NCBI RefSeq assembly: GCF_003589595.1
Contig: NW_020653718.1
Location: forward strand, 1,028,822-1,092,821
Length of the DNA: 64,000 nt
Direction of reading: 5' to 3'
DNA from: Hyposmocoma kahamanoa
Lineage: Eukaryota > Arthropoda > Insecta > Lepidoptera > Cosmopterigidae
How positions within the stretch are numbered: the stretch's first letter is position 1; each line of letters starts with the position of its first letter. Positions 1 to 11,567 of the stretch are shown one piece after another. The translations under genes and the position numbers were made by a program. The notes under the pieces are model-generated. The model saw only the letters and a list, made by a program, of their open reading frames with translations, was not told the DNA's origin and ran no database searches.

Positions 1-487
1 AAAAAGTTAACATCAGAAACTAGCTCTAAGTTACGAACAACAAGTTCAAGTAGGACGCCATAAATTAATTTTCCACCCAAGCCGCGTAAAGCTCTTTCAA
101 GGAGATATTTCTTTTCCCCACCCTATTCGTCTGGGGACACACACGATTCAGTTTTATGTCAAGACCGGTTACGGTTGTAAACTCTACTCTACTTTTATTT
201 TGTGACTATAAAAAGTGCTTCTTTTCCCGACAGAAACATTACGTACCTTTCAAAGAATTGTTATTTGGTTCCCGAACGAATGTTTTTATTCTTTTAGAAC
301 TAAATGAGGTCGACGGTTTTTTAACGTGAGTTTCTGGATGAACATATCGTGAGCCTGGTTAGGTTTTTACAATTGTTACACATAACAAATAGAAATATTT
401 TTTGGGATCTAAATCGATTTGTTTCTTCAATTCATGCCTAAATAAGACATAGCAAAATTATTGCCACACCAGAGCGTGGCAATATGG

Positions 488-560
488 GACTAGTCAACTT
501 ATGTCTCGGGGTGATGGGCGCAGGGGCAATGCCCCTGAAATCTTTGCGTCTTTTAGTGTT
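488..560 (+). repeat. Family R repeat, short fragment
   Basis: Contains the central block of the window's commonest repeat (gggactagtcaacttatgtc, then gggcgcaggggcaatgcccc). Full copies, for example at 35045, run about 270 bp; this one lacks both ends. Confidence 0.6.
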
Positions 561-589
561 ATAAAAACTTAAAAATAAATAAGGGTTAT

Positions 590-815
590 TTTTAATTTTT
601 AACCGACTTCAAAAAAGGAAGTTCTGAGAAAAGGTACCTCAGTAGTGGTCCCATTTAAATTTGAAGAAATTAATTCTAAGGTTTTGCAAACTACGGGGTG
701 AATCCGGTTTCTCGCACTTTCCGGTAACCGATTTCAATAAAACTTGCCAAATAGATGCAATTCCACGAAATTTTGAGGTCGGTTTTTTAATACTCTATAC
801 TGTTTTTTTCATAGA
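590..815 (+). repeat. Family D repeat (aaccgacttcaaaaaagg type)
   Basis: Begins with an aaccgacttcaaaaaagga block and ends with a tgaggtcggttttttaa block, so the two ends are short inverted repeats. Related copies lie at 5236, 13210, 30305, 33610 and 47810. Blocks such as ggtcccatttaaatttgaag and atttcaataaaacttg recur between copies. This resembles a non-coding repeat common in Lepidoptera; its class is not clear from sequence alone. Confidence 0.55.
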
Positions 816-966
816 GTATAAATAACAACAACATGTACTACCAACCTCGCGATTCATATTACACTCGCTTAATTTGTTTGTTACGTCAATTAAAATTTAC
901 AACAAATTATCAAAATAAATAACAGACAGGAATAAGTAAAAATAGATTTATATAAGCTCTTAAACA

Positions 967-1056
967 CAGTCCAATATTTATGGAGTGTATTGTAAATTAT
1001 TTAGTTCGTTTTGTAAATCAAATAATTTACAATACACTCCATGAATACTTGGACTG
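967..1056. other. Long near-perfect RNA/DNA hairpin
   Basis: The left arm (967-1001) and right arm (1021-1056) are complementary over about 35 bp with one mismatch and one bulged base; the loop is 19 nt. Total length is about 90 nt. No target-site duplication is visible at the ends. It could be a pre-miRNA-like or siRNA-producing hairpin, or a decayed inverted-repeat transposon. Confidence 0.6.
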
Positions 1057-1996
1057 AGATTTACGACACGAACTTTGATTTCGACTTAGCAAAGAAGAGC
1101 TGTAGTGTGAAACTGCGGATTGCGACCTTCGAGATACCTCGTAAATCTAATAAGAGTATCAACTTGTTTATGTAATAGTTTGTGTATTGTCTCTTGTAGA
1201 TTCTCCTCTCAGTGTAATCTATTACTGAAATTCACCTGAGCAGAATCATCGATTGTGTCGGTCTTTCTATAGCATTTAAAAAAATAAGAAAACGAAGGAA
1301 GTGTTTAAAAGTGCACTTTGATGTTAATTCTCAAGATGCAAGATCATAAAGGGGTTGTAGTGTAATCCGGTTAGAGCACTACTATCCGCTCACGCGATAC
1401 ATGCAGCCGTAGACGCATACCACACCTAGGGTGCCGGTGATGATTTTATACCGATTTATCGGATATCGAAGTTATAACAGGTAAAAGAACTAATATTAAT
1501 TGCTATTTCGGTAACTACCTACTCTAGCAAACCATAAAGTTTTTAATGCCTGGGTCTGACATTTAAAAAAAATAAACAACTTCAAAAATACGTCACGACA
1601 ATCGTATGTGTTATTGTTTGGGCTGGTGATTTCGGTGTTTATTTATTGAAAACATACCGTAAGTAGCGTTTTTTAAGTTTACCCTGAACATAAATGTTTA
1701 TAAACTATACTTTAAGGAGTAATTTCATGATAAACGTTAGAACCACTCAAACGGAATATTATCATATTTATGCAAGTACACCAAAATTTTCATTAGTGCT
1801 TTTTAAGTGCAGGATTTGCGGTGTATTACTGCATTTTATTTGAGATGTTTTTGTTGGTAGTACGGAGGGTATTTATTTAGCAATGCAGAGTAATCATTTT
1901 TATTTATAAAAACTTGTATTTAAACTGAATGCTTTTCTAATTTGCGAAACCAAATAGCCGCCATTTTGCGGTAGGAGGAACGCATCGCGTGAGTGG
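1057..1996. other. No recognised feature
   Basis: AT-rich sequence with no open frame of note, no tRNA-like block and no family repeat that I could identify. A short gatagatagataga run lies at the end, near 2010. Confidence 0.5.
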
Positions 1997-2095
1997 CTAT
2001 AGATTAGATAGATAGATAGATTGAGATTGCTCGACCTCTGCCACTCTAATTATGTCAGTTTCTGGTTCTATCTCTAAGCCTTGAATATCAATATC
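1997..2095 (-). CDS. Candidate terminal coding exon, product unrecognised
   Basis: On the minus strand a good splice acceptor (ttatttctatttcag) is followed by 32 open codons and a TAG. The peptide begins DIDIQGLEIEPETDIIRVAE and is acidic, which is not typical of random AT-rich translation. The last codons run into a ctat simple repeat. No partner exon upstream was identified with confidence and the peptide matches no family I know. It could be a chance open frame after an acceptor-like site. Confidence 0.22.
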   Translation of the reverse strand, partial: DIDIQGLEIEPETDIIRVAEVEQSQSIYLSNL

Positions 2096-2516
2096 CTGAA
2101 ATAGAAATAAGAAAATATAATAGCTGTCTTTTTTACCTCTCATTTAAGGTATTAAAATAAAGCAGCACAGATAAGTGAAGACAAAGGTATAGCTTAGGCT
2201 ACAGCCTATATGATGCCACTACTGAATAAAAACAATACACTGCACTACTTGGTCATAATAATGCTTTACATGACAAAGAATTATGAGTGCATACCGGCCT
2301 AACTTCTTGGTCTTCAAGAATGGGTAATTTGTTGTCCTACGTTGGACTGATCTGTAGGACCCTAATTTATTTTCATTTAATGCTTGCACATAAAGAAACA
2401 TTATAATTATCAGCATAATACAACTTCCATATTTTCCATGACCTCAGAAATAATTATCTAGGCCCTACTAGAGGAATCAATTCTTTGATGTTCTCATTTG
2501 AAAGAGTACTAAGTGC

Positions 2517-3066
2517 TTGCAGGTTTGTTTCGTTTTCTGCAAAATATTGACGATTGTATTGATGTCAAAACAAGTAATAGTAAGTAATTTCTTTATGAAA
2601 AATAGTGACAGACATAACATTAATACGAGGAATAAAAATAAACTAGCTTTTCTTGATAGTCGTCTTCACAAAGTCAAACAATCATTTAAGGGGCAATGTA
2701 TACGCTTCTATAACAAGATTCCGGTTGATATACAAAATTTGCCTTTCACGAGGTTTAAAACTATAGTGAAACAAAAACTTTATACTAAAGGTTATTATAC
2801 AACTTCTGCGTACTTGGATGACAAAAATCCGTGGTAGTAACCCGTTTAGCTCATGGAGGTAGTCTCAATCTGATGTTTCAAATAAAAAAATATTGTAAAT
2901 GTTATTTACAAAGAGCAACCCCTAGAGTTTCTTGCTCATTCTTCTCAGGGGAATCTGCCTTACGAATGAGCGGTAGAGTTTAACCATTGTGACGATTTCA
3001 AGTGTAATAATGCTTACCTATGAAATAAAGATTATTTTGAATTTGAATTTGAATTTGAATTTGAAT
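2517..3066 (+). mobile_element. 3' end of a non-LTR retrotransposon (CR1/jockey-like)
   Basis: A reading frame for the C-terminus of a LINE polyprotein is followed by about 200 bp of 3' untranslated sequence, an aataaa-type signal near 3022 and a four- to five-fold gaattt tail at 3037-3066. A simple-repeat 3' tail is typical of CR1-like LINEs. The upstream reverse transcriptase core is absent, so this is a 5'-truncated copy. Confidence 0.7.
2563..2837 (+). pseudogene. LINE polyprotein C-terminus
   Basis: The recognisable part holds NINTRNKNKLAF, then HKVKQSFKGQCIRFYNKIP, then TRFKTIVKQKLYTKGYYTT, and ends in LDDKNPW. This order (a TRNK block, a FYNKIP block, then a KGYYT block and a terminal tryptophan) is the usual C-terminal tail after the reverse transcriptase in a lepidopteran LINE family. 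The function of this tail is not well defined. The fragment has no catalytic motifs. An ATG further upstream at 2517 is open, but the residues before the TRNK block are not obviously part of the family. Confidence 0.7.
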
Positions 3067-3712
3067 AAGGAATAAATATTCACTGAAAATGTAGATAAGT
3101 TAAATTAAATTAAAATTCTTCGAAGTTCGAAGAAAAAATAATATATCCGCATACATTGTCTTTAAATATTAGTAAACATGTTTTGAATTAAATCTATTGT
3201 TATTAATAACATAAAGAATGTTAGTACATTTATCGATTAACGAACTGACTGTACCAACATTGTATAAGATATAGATATGCTTAAGTAAGTACTTAACTAC
3301 ATTATTATTTGTAATTTTACTCAAATGTGATTTAAAAATTATTGTTTTTTTTTATCTACTTTACCCAAAGAACAGAGGTCGAAATGTGTCAAAAAATGTT
3401 TAGCCCTACATAGCTTATTTCTAATAAGCTCTGGTCGCTTTGTTCTGAACTGGAGATCTAAATTTACTTTTGTATTTCGACTCTATGGAAACTGGTCACA
3501 TTCACTGATTTCAATAAGATAGAGTTTGGACAAGCTTCGATAAGAGTGTTCACCGACCCTCCCCATGTACTCACTTAAAGTAGGTATGATCTTGTACTAT
3601 TAAATATGTGAATCAACACAGTATAGTATAAGGTTTTTGATCTATTGTATGCACAGAACGTTGATTTATGAATAAAAAATTTTATATAATAACTGATGTT
3701 TATTTTTTCCAG

Positions 3713-3882
3713 GTCAGCATCAGCTAAAGACAGGTAATTCTAATGACGAAATAATTAAAGGCATAGATAAAATTCAAAAGTTTAACATGATAGCAGAGTG
3801 CCTACAATTATTTGGAAATTCGAATTGCCTCTCTTTACCTGATGCTGGTAGTACAGCTCTTGCAGATCGTAAACTGCAATAA
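3713..3882 (+). CDS. Probable 3'-terminal coding exon, product unrecognised
   Basis: A strong polypyrimidine tract and acceptor (gtttattttttccag) end at 3712. One open frame of 56 codons follows (GQHQLKTGNSNDEIIKGIDK at the start, FNMIAECLQLFGNSNCLSLP in the middle, ADRKLQ at the end) and stops with TAA at 3880-3882. The first codon is split, with one base expected from the previous exon. A poly(A) signal, aataaa, lies at about 4018. Composition is mixed and protein-like and no repeat family covers it. I do not recognise the protein. No upstream exon was found between 1 and 3712, so the gene would have to start outside the window or across a long intron. Confidence 0.45.
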
Positions 3883-4440
3883 GATACACATATAAAATAT
3901 ACAAGTATAATAATTGAATTAATAATAAGGGTTTTATTAGTCTTAATAAGAATGCAGTTGTTTCAATGAAGTTGACTGAACAATTTAAAAATATTTGTTA
4001 TTAAACCAATCACAATCAATAAAAGCGATTTGCCTTTATTCGATTGTTCGCATCCTATCATAATCGAATAAAGTTGTATTATTCATTAACTTATTTCAAT
4101 AACTGGTTCAAATATCGCACTTACTCTGATCATTGAAGTTGTTATTTAAAATAATCATGTCCCTTTGTATGCCGAATAATAGAAAGCTTATTAAAATGAC
4201 TATGACATAATTAAAACCACTAACTTAATTGATACTCTTTATAAAGCTCTTTATAATTTTAATAAAAAACTTTGTAGGAACAATAACCAAGCTTGATGTA
4301 ATTGACAAAGATGCTTGTTTGGTTTTGTTAACACTACGTGATACATACTCGTTCAAATTGTCTTTGTTGCAATAATCGTCTTACTTTATGCGCTCGTATA
4401 TAAACAAGTTTCTTGATTACGGTCATCATTTTTTTTCAGC
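3883..4440. other. Candidate 3' UTR and intergenic DNA
   Basis: AT-rich, no further open frame. If the exon before it is real, the first 140 bp up to the aataaa at 4018 would be its 3' untranslated region. Confidence 0.3.
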
Positions 4441-4712
4441 GTAGAGTTCCTTGTGAAAGAGTTCGCCCAGGTAAGTACTGCCGTCAAGCAATAATGTTAG
4501 CACTATTACATTCCGGTTTTGAAGGGTAAGGGTGCTGGTAAAATTACAGGCACATGGGACTTGTCAATTTATGTCTCAGGGTGACGGGCGCAGTGGCAGT
4601 GCCCTTCAAATCTTTGCGATTTAAAGCTGGCACTGCAACTGTACCGTAAAGGCGTAAAGTCTTACTATTAGGTGCATGACTTGTTTGTCCCGTCACTTGA
4701 CATTATAAAAAA
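4441..4712 (+). repeat. Family R repeat, near full length
   Basis: Starts gtagagttccttgtgaaag and ends gtcacttgacattataaaaa with an A run. Carries the blocks ccggttttgaagggtaaggg and cacatgggacttgtca shared by all copies. The internal palindrome of this copy (taatgttagcactatta) is partly decayed. Confidence 0.75.
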
Positions 4713-5235
4713 AAAACTTAATTTTTGAACCTACTTTGCTTTCATTTCATTTTTTGTTTGTTTATTTATTTTTTTTCCACAAAATTTCCAAAATATTAGT
4801 AAAAAAATATGGCTGTTTACAAAATTAAAAGAAAATTATCAAAAAATAAAATTTACTTTGACCCTCTAGTACTTCAGAAACTTTTTGCTAACAAGACACC
4901 AACTCACGAAAATTAACGCATATGGGACAAACATATATATACATTACATAATGTACATGTAGGTACATACGCATTTGCAATACCACTTTTAAATTTTCGC
5001 CTCTCTCATGACCTGAAGATAACTTTTAGAATTTTAAATGGGAGAGGCGTCATTACCAGACAGCGACACTGTCGACTGAGATCAAGGACTCTAGTTCAAA
5101 CACCGGTGAACGATACGTGCTGTGTAATGTAGAACCGCTGTCTACATTTATACGTTATACAAATCCAACCGCTTAATATTGTTAGCACGCCTGGCTGGAT
5201 AATACAATGGGATTAATTCAATGATAACATATTTA

Positions 5236-5512
5236 TCTTTATTAACTGATTTAAAAAAGGACGAGGTTCACAATTCGAGTGTATTTTTGAGTACGTCCGC
5301 GATTACTCCGATGTTAGTAAATTCGTTTTCCAACCTACCTACCTCAGTAGTGATACCATACAAATTTAAAGCAAATATTCTACCTCTAAACGTGACAAAG
5401 TACGGGATGAATCTAGTTTATAGGATTTTACCCACCTTTCGTTAACTTATTTCAATAAAACTTGGCAAAGAGATGTAGATCCACAAAGTTTGAAGTTTGA
5501 TTTTTTGTAATT
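5236..5512 (+). repeat. Family D repeat
   Basis: Shares the order tcagtagtgataccatacaa, then atttcaataaaacttgg, then ttgaagtttgattttttg with the copy at 590. The short open frame across it (5221-5445) is a by-product of the repeat. Confidence 0.5.
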
Positions 5513-5699
5513 AATATTAACACGGAAAAAAACAATGGAAGTGCTTAAAGAAGCCTCGATTGCATTCAGAACCGCTGTCGCCAAAATCACGCAATCATTA
5601 TGTTAAGCACTATGAAATCTTGATAATGATTGATCGAACTTATAATTTAAAAAATGTAAATGTGGACTGTTAATACAATTTCAACTTTACCCAATTGTA

Positions 5700-6070
5700 A
5701 TATGATTGAAAGTTCTATAAAATAAGACCAGGCGGTGAAAATTTGGTACAGATCTCAGGTCGACAATCGCCCGAAGGCGACTGACGGGACTTTTTCAGAT
5801 TTTGGGATAAATGTGAATTTAATACTATATGGCTTCAGTTGAAAATCAAAATTTAGTTTTCTATAGTACATAAAGAGAAATATCTCATTATAAAAATTAT
5901 GTGCAAAGTTCTAAAATATTTCGTTTTACACTGTTACTTTAGTCTGTTTTCAGGATTTTATATGATCGAACAAAGAATGTCCTATTGTGTAATAGATTAG
6001 CACATTATTTAGACAATATCCTAAGGTGTATCGTATATTTTTAGTAAGACCGTTATTGAATAGTAAATAC
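5700..6070 (+). repeat. Family E repeat, copy 1
   Basis: About 350 bp that align with 17615-18035: both contain ttttgggataaat, then a gcttcagtt block, then tttcaggattttatatgatcg or its variant, then an acaatatcct block and a gtttaatagta-like end. No coding capacity. Class unknown. Confidence 0.65.
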
Positions 6071-6654
6071 CTCTAGATCTAGCTAATCAGTTTTTCCTGT
6101 TTACCCTCCGGTGGCATGCCTTAGATAAGACTTAACAATAATATGAAACACCACCATGAGTACTACAGGTGCAACTATTATTTTTGCACTGCAAAATATC
6201 AATATAAGGGTAACCTATCACAAAGTAAAAAATTTTTTTGTCCGAAATAACGTTTGTTCGAATGTTGAATTATAACGAAACAGTTGTTCTTTTAGGATAT
6301 TTGGAATGTCTATCGCAAATACACGATTAGGTTTGGTCAGATTAGGTTAAGTTAGGTTTAAAAGAAAAAACATTTTCCTCTCAAAATTACTTTCGAGGTT
6401 ATAAAATAACCACACGTTATTTCTGGCAAATGTCATTTCGGAGTACTGATATAAAACCCAATATTAGGCATTTTTCCAAGATTTTCGAGGTTTTGGATGA
6501 GATTATTAATACGATCATAACGTACAAAGCGAAAATGGCGGCCTGAGCTCAAGTATTTGTAACTCCGCGTACTGTTGGCCCACGTGTCCCGCTGTCTAAA
6601 CACTTCTACTGTATTTATTGTACTGTAAATATTAACCTCAACAAAATTGTATTT

Positions 6655-6962
6655 AAAATTTCGAGTTCTTAGGTTTTCGCGATTGTTACACATAGGAAAT
6701 GAAACTATTTTTCCGGATTTAATTCGCGTATATTTGTTTTCTTTGTAAATTTAAAAATAAGGTATTTAATTAATAACTATTGTAACTATAGTGAAAAAAA
6801 AATAGGGTGGTTTGCATCAATATTAGACATAACTGGTTGAAGACTATACCACCTCAGTCAACCGTGACCATGGGACCTGTAAAGGGCCCGAAACGTCGGT
6901 TTGTTTGAAAAAACAAATATACGCGATTTAAATCCGGAAAAATAGTTTCATTTCCTATGTAT
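6655..6962. mobile_element. Penelope-like terminal repeats in inverted orientation
   Basis: An inverted copy (6655-6735) and a direct copy (6857-6962) of the same roughly 100-bp unit face each other. The direct copy reads gggacctgtaaagggcccg then gaaacgtcgg, then caaatatacgcgatttaaat and ccggaaaaatagtttcat. A short hairpin followed by gaaacgtcg is characteristic of the terminal repeats of Penelope-like retroelements, which often carry hammerhead ribozyme motifs and are often arranged in inverted pairs. No reverse transcriptase is present here. Confidence 0.5.
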
Positions 6963-7263
6963 TTAAAATGTTGATGTAACCTTCTTTTACTTAAATACTT
7001 CCGTATTGTCGTACGGAAGCATATAACGTTTATGTGAAGGCAAACACACTATTGTATTTACAATGCTTCCACATTAGTAATCGCTTTTAGCATGAAATTG
7101 TCGTATTTAACGCCAACGAGGTTCATTATCACGGTTAAATAACTGTGTTTGCTGTAAGATATCGTTTAACCAGAATGTTCTGTTTCAGTAGGTAATATTA
7201 CAGCCTTAATAAAAAGTTAGTACCTAATAAAGGCGTTAAAAGTAAATCCCCAAGTCAAAGAAT

Positions 7264-7536
7264 TCATCCAGGGAGATACCTATTTCAGCCACCAAACAGT
7301 AATGTAAGCATTACTGCGTTCCGGTTTTGAAGAGTCAGTGTACTGGTGAAATTACAGCCACAAGGGACTTGTCAACTTTTGTCTTGGAGTGACGGGGGCA
7401 GTGACTCAGATATTTGACGTTTTTGCGATTCAAAGCTCTGAGCAGCATAACAATTGTTATATACAAGCGTGTCGCTTACCACCAGCCGCGGGACTTCTCC
7501 GCCCCGTCACTTGGTATATTAAAAAACAATTTATGA
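7264..7536 (+). repeat. Family R repeat, near full length
   Basis: Includes gtaatgtaagcattact, the intact internal palindrome, then ccggttttgaagagtcagtg, and ends cccgtcacttggtatatta with an A run. Diverged from the other copies in the middle. Confidence 0.7.
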
Positions 7537-7699
7537 ACGCGTCAAAGTCATCCCGCCATCTTGTCGGCAATTTTGTGGCACTTAGTGAGTGGTTACATAT
7601 GCCCACCTCATTGGGTACATTGGGTAGATATGTCCAGGCGGTCCCATTTTATCATGGTATTTTTTTTTAGTATGGTTTTATTATGATTTCTAACAATAA

Positions 7700-7995
7700 A
7701 CTAGCAGAGCGGTTGCAATGCGCGCGATGTTGTATTGTCGGCGAGAGAACTGGGCGGAAGCGAATGTCTTCTTTCTTCTGGTAGGCGTCACCGGTTGGGT
7801 AACTCGCTCCGGCGTGTGAGCAAGATAGGTACGGGAGGAGCAAGGAAGCAGTAATTAATCCAATCAAATGTTTCAAATATAAAGAGATCATATTCGTGAG
7901 GTAAAATCGAAATACCATTTCGGCGCAACCATTCCCCCGGCTTGAAGGGTCATTATTCTTTTGGTCCTTCGAGCCGGATCTCTCAATACATCGAC
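7700..7995 (+). mobile_element. Possible LTR-retroelement LTR end and leader
   Basis: A GC-richer stretch runs into ggcgcaaccattcccccggc and then ttggtccttcgagccggat. A ggtccttcgagccgga block after an LTR resembles the leader of insect LTR retroelements (I think of BEL/Pao or gypsy groups, from memory). No second LTR or pol sequence was found, so this would be a solo LTR plus leader fragment. The open frames on both strands here look incidental. Confidence 0.25.
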
Positions 7996-8904
7996 GAACT
8001 GCCACGAGCCTGGTGTCATTCACAGAGATTATGCTTCCAGCTTACCTATGCGCATTTTATTCCAATCAACCATACTTATTTACTCATAACAGTTCAGAAA
8101 TCAAAGGAAGGCATCATTTGCATTCCTCCCCGTATGGTTGGCCAGTTTGGCTATCTGTACCTAATTCACACCACTATTCTTTTGAAACAAAATATACGAC
8201 CAGAGTGATGTTTCAGTATCGATCCCTCTTATTAACCTTCAATTGGACTTCAGAATTTTAGTCAAAAACTATGTTTGTGCACAGTAGGTAGGGGTAGCAC
8301 TACACAATTGTGTTGACGAGTTTCCAGTTAAGTGACAGTGGGTGACCCTCCATTAGTTCCTTCATGGACTGGAATCTTTTCCGGGCATGAAGAATCTTTT
8401 CCAGGCTTTTTATCCTGCCTGTTGCTGTAAGAGACTATATTAGAATACATCAGTGTACTAATATCTTTTATTTAACCTACTAAGACCCAGCAAAGTAAAC
8501 GGGAGAAGGGCTAAACGCTCAATGTACATGAAAATGTACTAAATGTAATTACAAATAAGTGTACCCTCAGTTTTATATGAATAATGTCATTAAGAATATG
8601 TAGTCCTAAACTTTAATGCGATATTTTGATTACAATATACACTCGGCGTTTACGAGATTGTAGGACGTGTTAATTCATATGTTATATATACATATTTTGA
8701 TGTACAGACATTGTACAGACTACAGCACATCAAGCTACTCATTGACGGATCTTTTTCCGTTTCCCTGGGGTCAATATTCATACAATAGTGTATAAATAAA
8801 TATTAGTTAAATAAATATTATATAATGATAAATATTAAACAACATAACATACGTTTCTCTGATCCCAAAGTAATAAGCTAAAGCACCTATGGTATGCATT
8901 TTTT

Positions 8905-9135
8905 TAAAACAAGTCGCCCACCTGGTGGTAAGTGACAGGCCTATTCATAACAGTTGCAGTGCCCGTCAGAACATCACCCTGAGACATATGTTGACAAGTC
9001 TAATGTGCTTGTAATTTCATCAGCATCCTTACCCTTCATAACCGGAACGCAGTAATGCTCACATTACTGCTTGGCGGCAGAAATTAGTGAGGTGGCAGTA
9101 CTTCCTTGGACGAATTCATTCACAAGGAGCTCTAT
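8905..9135 (-). repeat. Family R repeat
   Basis: Reverse-complement copy: ends with aacaagtcgcccacctggtg on the plus strand, then cattactgcttggcggcaga and tggacgaattcattcacaag. The palindrome (agtaatgctcacattact) is intact. Confidence 0.75.
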
Positions 9136-10222
9136 TGCTACAACTGGAAATCGGAAACACACAGCCCCGAGATAAAGAAAAGCTAGTTCTTCTACACTGA
9201 CCCAATCGAAGCTTTGACCTCAGAGATGGCAATACAATGAAAACTGGCGTGCAAACATCTCGACCTCGACCACGGAGGTCGTCTAATAGCTTAATGTGCT
9301 CTTGGCTGTACACAGGGCCTTATGAGGTTAATAGAAGAATAATTACATTTTTTGTAGGGTTTTCAATAGTAGCAACTGCTTTGGTTCGATACACCCTGTA
9401 CTGAACACAAATTATGAAATACTTTCTAGACTTATCTCAAATATCTCAACCAGTCTACGGCTGTCTTATGGTCTACATTCATTTCAAGATTTTCAGTCCA
9501 TTACGCCTGCATGTATGAAATGCTTATACCTATAAGCAATATTACTTATTATTTACATACACGGAAGGAATCCGGCCAAGGTTCAGAAAACAAAATGCAA
9601 TACAGTGACGTATCGTAATAATTAGAATTATTATTATGACGTGTTTATGTTTAGATAAAATTATTCGTGGTATATTAATTGATGCAATATTCTTATAGTC
9701 GCACTTGTAATATTATGTAATGACGGTGTTTCGTATCATAGGTCTTATTTCATTTAATTTTAATAAATTTTCTGTTTATCGTTTATAGCAATCGAAAAGA
9801 ACCGTACATTTTTTCGGTAAATTCGAATTCTCTAAACGTTTTAACAAATTGTCCTAATTATTTGTGGACATCCGATAGTTATTGAAAACTGTCCTTTTCA
9901 TCTTCTTAGATTTTCGTATTTTTTTTCAAAAGTGTTTGTGCGCACTGCTTCTTGATTTATAGGATGAACCCAATATTATGTTACACCGAGAACGAAACTG
10001 TTGGCGTCTTCTATACAAGTACAAAACAGGAACAAAGCGTGGATCCGTTGTAGATGTAGACTCAGGGTGAATGTTACAGCCATTCGTCTTTTAAGCACGC
10101 CGACTATCCGTTTAAAGCCAATACTGCAAAAAAACGTTTATTACAATGCCCTGTGAACAAAGCCTAAGTACTTAGTCGATGTTTCGCTCAGGCGTACGCT
10201 TTTCATCATCTTTTATTAGCGT
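9136..10222. other. No recognised feature
   Basis: Contains short unrelated open frames only. No repeat family from elsewhere in the window was recognised here. Confidence 0.45.
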
Positions 10223-10321
10223 GATGCCCAGGAATGGAATTCCCTGCCTGTAACTGTGTTTCCGAACACTTACAACCCGAATATCTTTAAGATACGACTA
10301 AATGGGCATCTTCCATCGTAG
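10223..10321 (+). pseudogene. LINE reverse transcriptase C-terminal remnant
   Basis: The frame reads DAQEWNSLPVTVFPNTYNPN and continues with IFKIRLNGHLPS before a TAG. The pattern W-N-x-L-P, V-F-P, Y-N, F-K is the standard C-terminal tail of a group of insect LINE polyproteins. It matches the remnant at 22242 in motif order. Nothing upstream is open, so this is a short 5'-truncated or decayed copy. Confidence 0.7.
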
Positions 10322-11567
10322 AAAATATCTTTCAGGAGCAAGTAAATTTACTTTAAAAAAGTTTTCTTAATTAGTTCTGCTCTTGGCGTTCTCATTAGTG
10401 TTTCCGAAGTTAATTTCTCTGTTTTGTTACTTATCTTTTGAGACAATCTAATTTACAGAAACGTCTGACACGTTATTATTATACTGTACGCATTTTAGTA
10501 CTAAAATCTGAATGGCAAATTATCATCCATTGTGTTTCCATACGAATGGTCGCAAACATAAACCTCGTTGGTGCCAACAGCGGGTAATCGTCGTAATGTA
10601 TTGCAACGAGCCTCATGATAGCTGTTCGTTCGCCCATTTCGTTCTTATCTTGATGTTGTTAGTTTAAGGATGGTGTTGTTGTTGATCTAGTGAACCAGCA
10701 GATAACGATATCGTCTTTAGACATTGATCTATTATTATTGTAAATTAATTATTGCATTCTTTTTATAGTTTAAATTCATTACGTCCGTTTTCCACTGTAG
10801 TACTTTCACTGACAACACTTATAACCTCTTACCTTGGCTGCGTCATTATTTATCATTTCAGCGCCCTCTATATTCTAATCCTCATCTTACATTTTGGCAA
10901 CACTATCCTACCTTCCACTCTCTCCCCGAAAAACAGACGTTGCGAATTATGGAATTGTTTCCAGTTTTATGAACCGAATAAAGAAAGCAAATACACGTAG
11001 CTTGAAAATTAATAGTATTATAAGCAATTGTTGCGTAATGAGGGTTCTTAAAGTCGAGTAGTATTGTTTATGAATAGCTCGTTTTTTGCCAGACGGTTAC
11101 AGCTTTGTTAGATGATTTATATGTATGTAACGCGTCCACATCCATGGAAACAACGATTGACACCATGTATTGTGCAATCCACATGTAAGTTGTGTGGTCG
11201 CTTGGCATTTTCCGTGAAAGCAGTGATTGCCACACGTGACCGCCTGATTTGCAGATGCTGCACCTTCACTTCCTAGAAACCGCGACCGGCGTCGCGGCCC
11301 TGATTCACTCTAGTTGTCACATCCACCGAGCATTGTTGTAAGTGAGAAAAAAAATATTATTATTGTAATAATCTTCACTTTATAAATTAAATTGTTTTAA
11401 ACCTTTTTTGTTTTTTGTTAAGTCCATCGACTATTATGTAACATTTTGAGATATTATTCAATAAAAATAGTTTCACAAATGTGTGACGTAACTCAGTGAC
11501 GCGTTTAAGTAGACTCTTGTGATTAGCAAAATACGACGTTCTTTTTTTGAAACTCGTAGTTCTATAT
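10322..11567. other. No recognised feature
   Basis: Non-coding. An 82-codon open frame at 10752-11000 has no recognisable motif and is probably chance. Confidence 0.4.

Noticed and set aside
7667..8023. 118-codon minus-strand open frame
   Set aside because: No motif; the region looks like an LTR-element leader read in the other direction.
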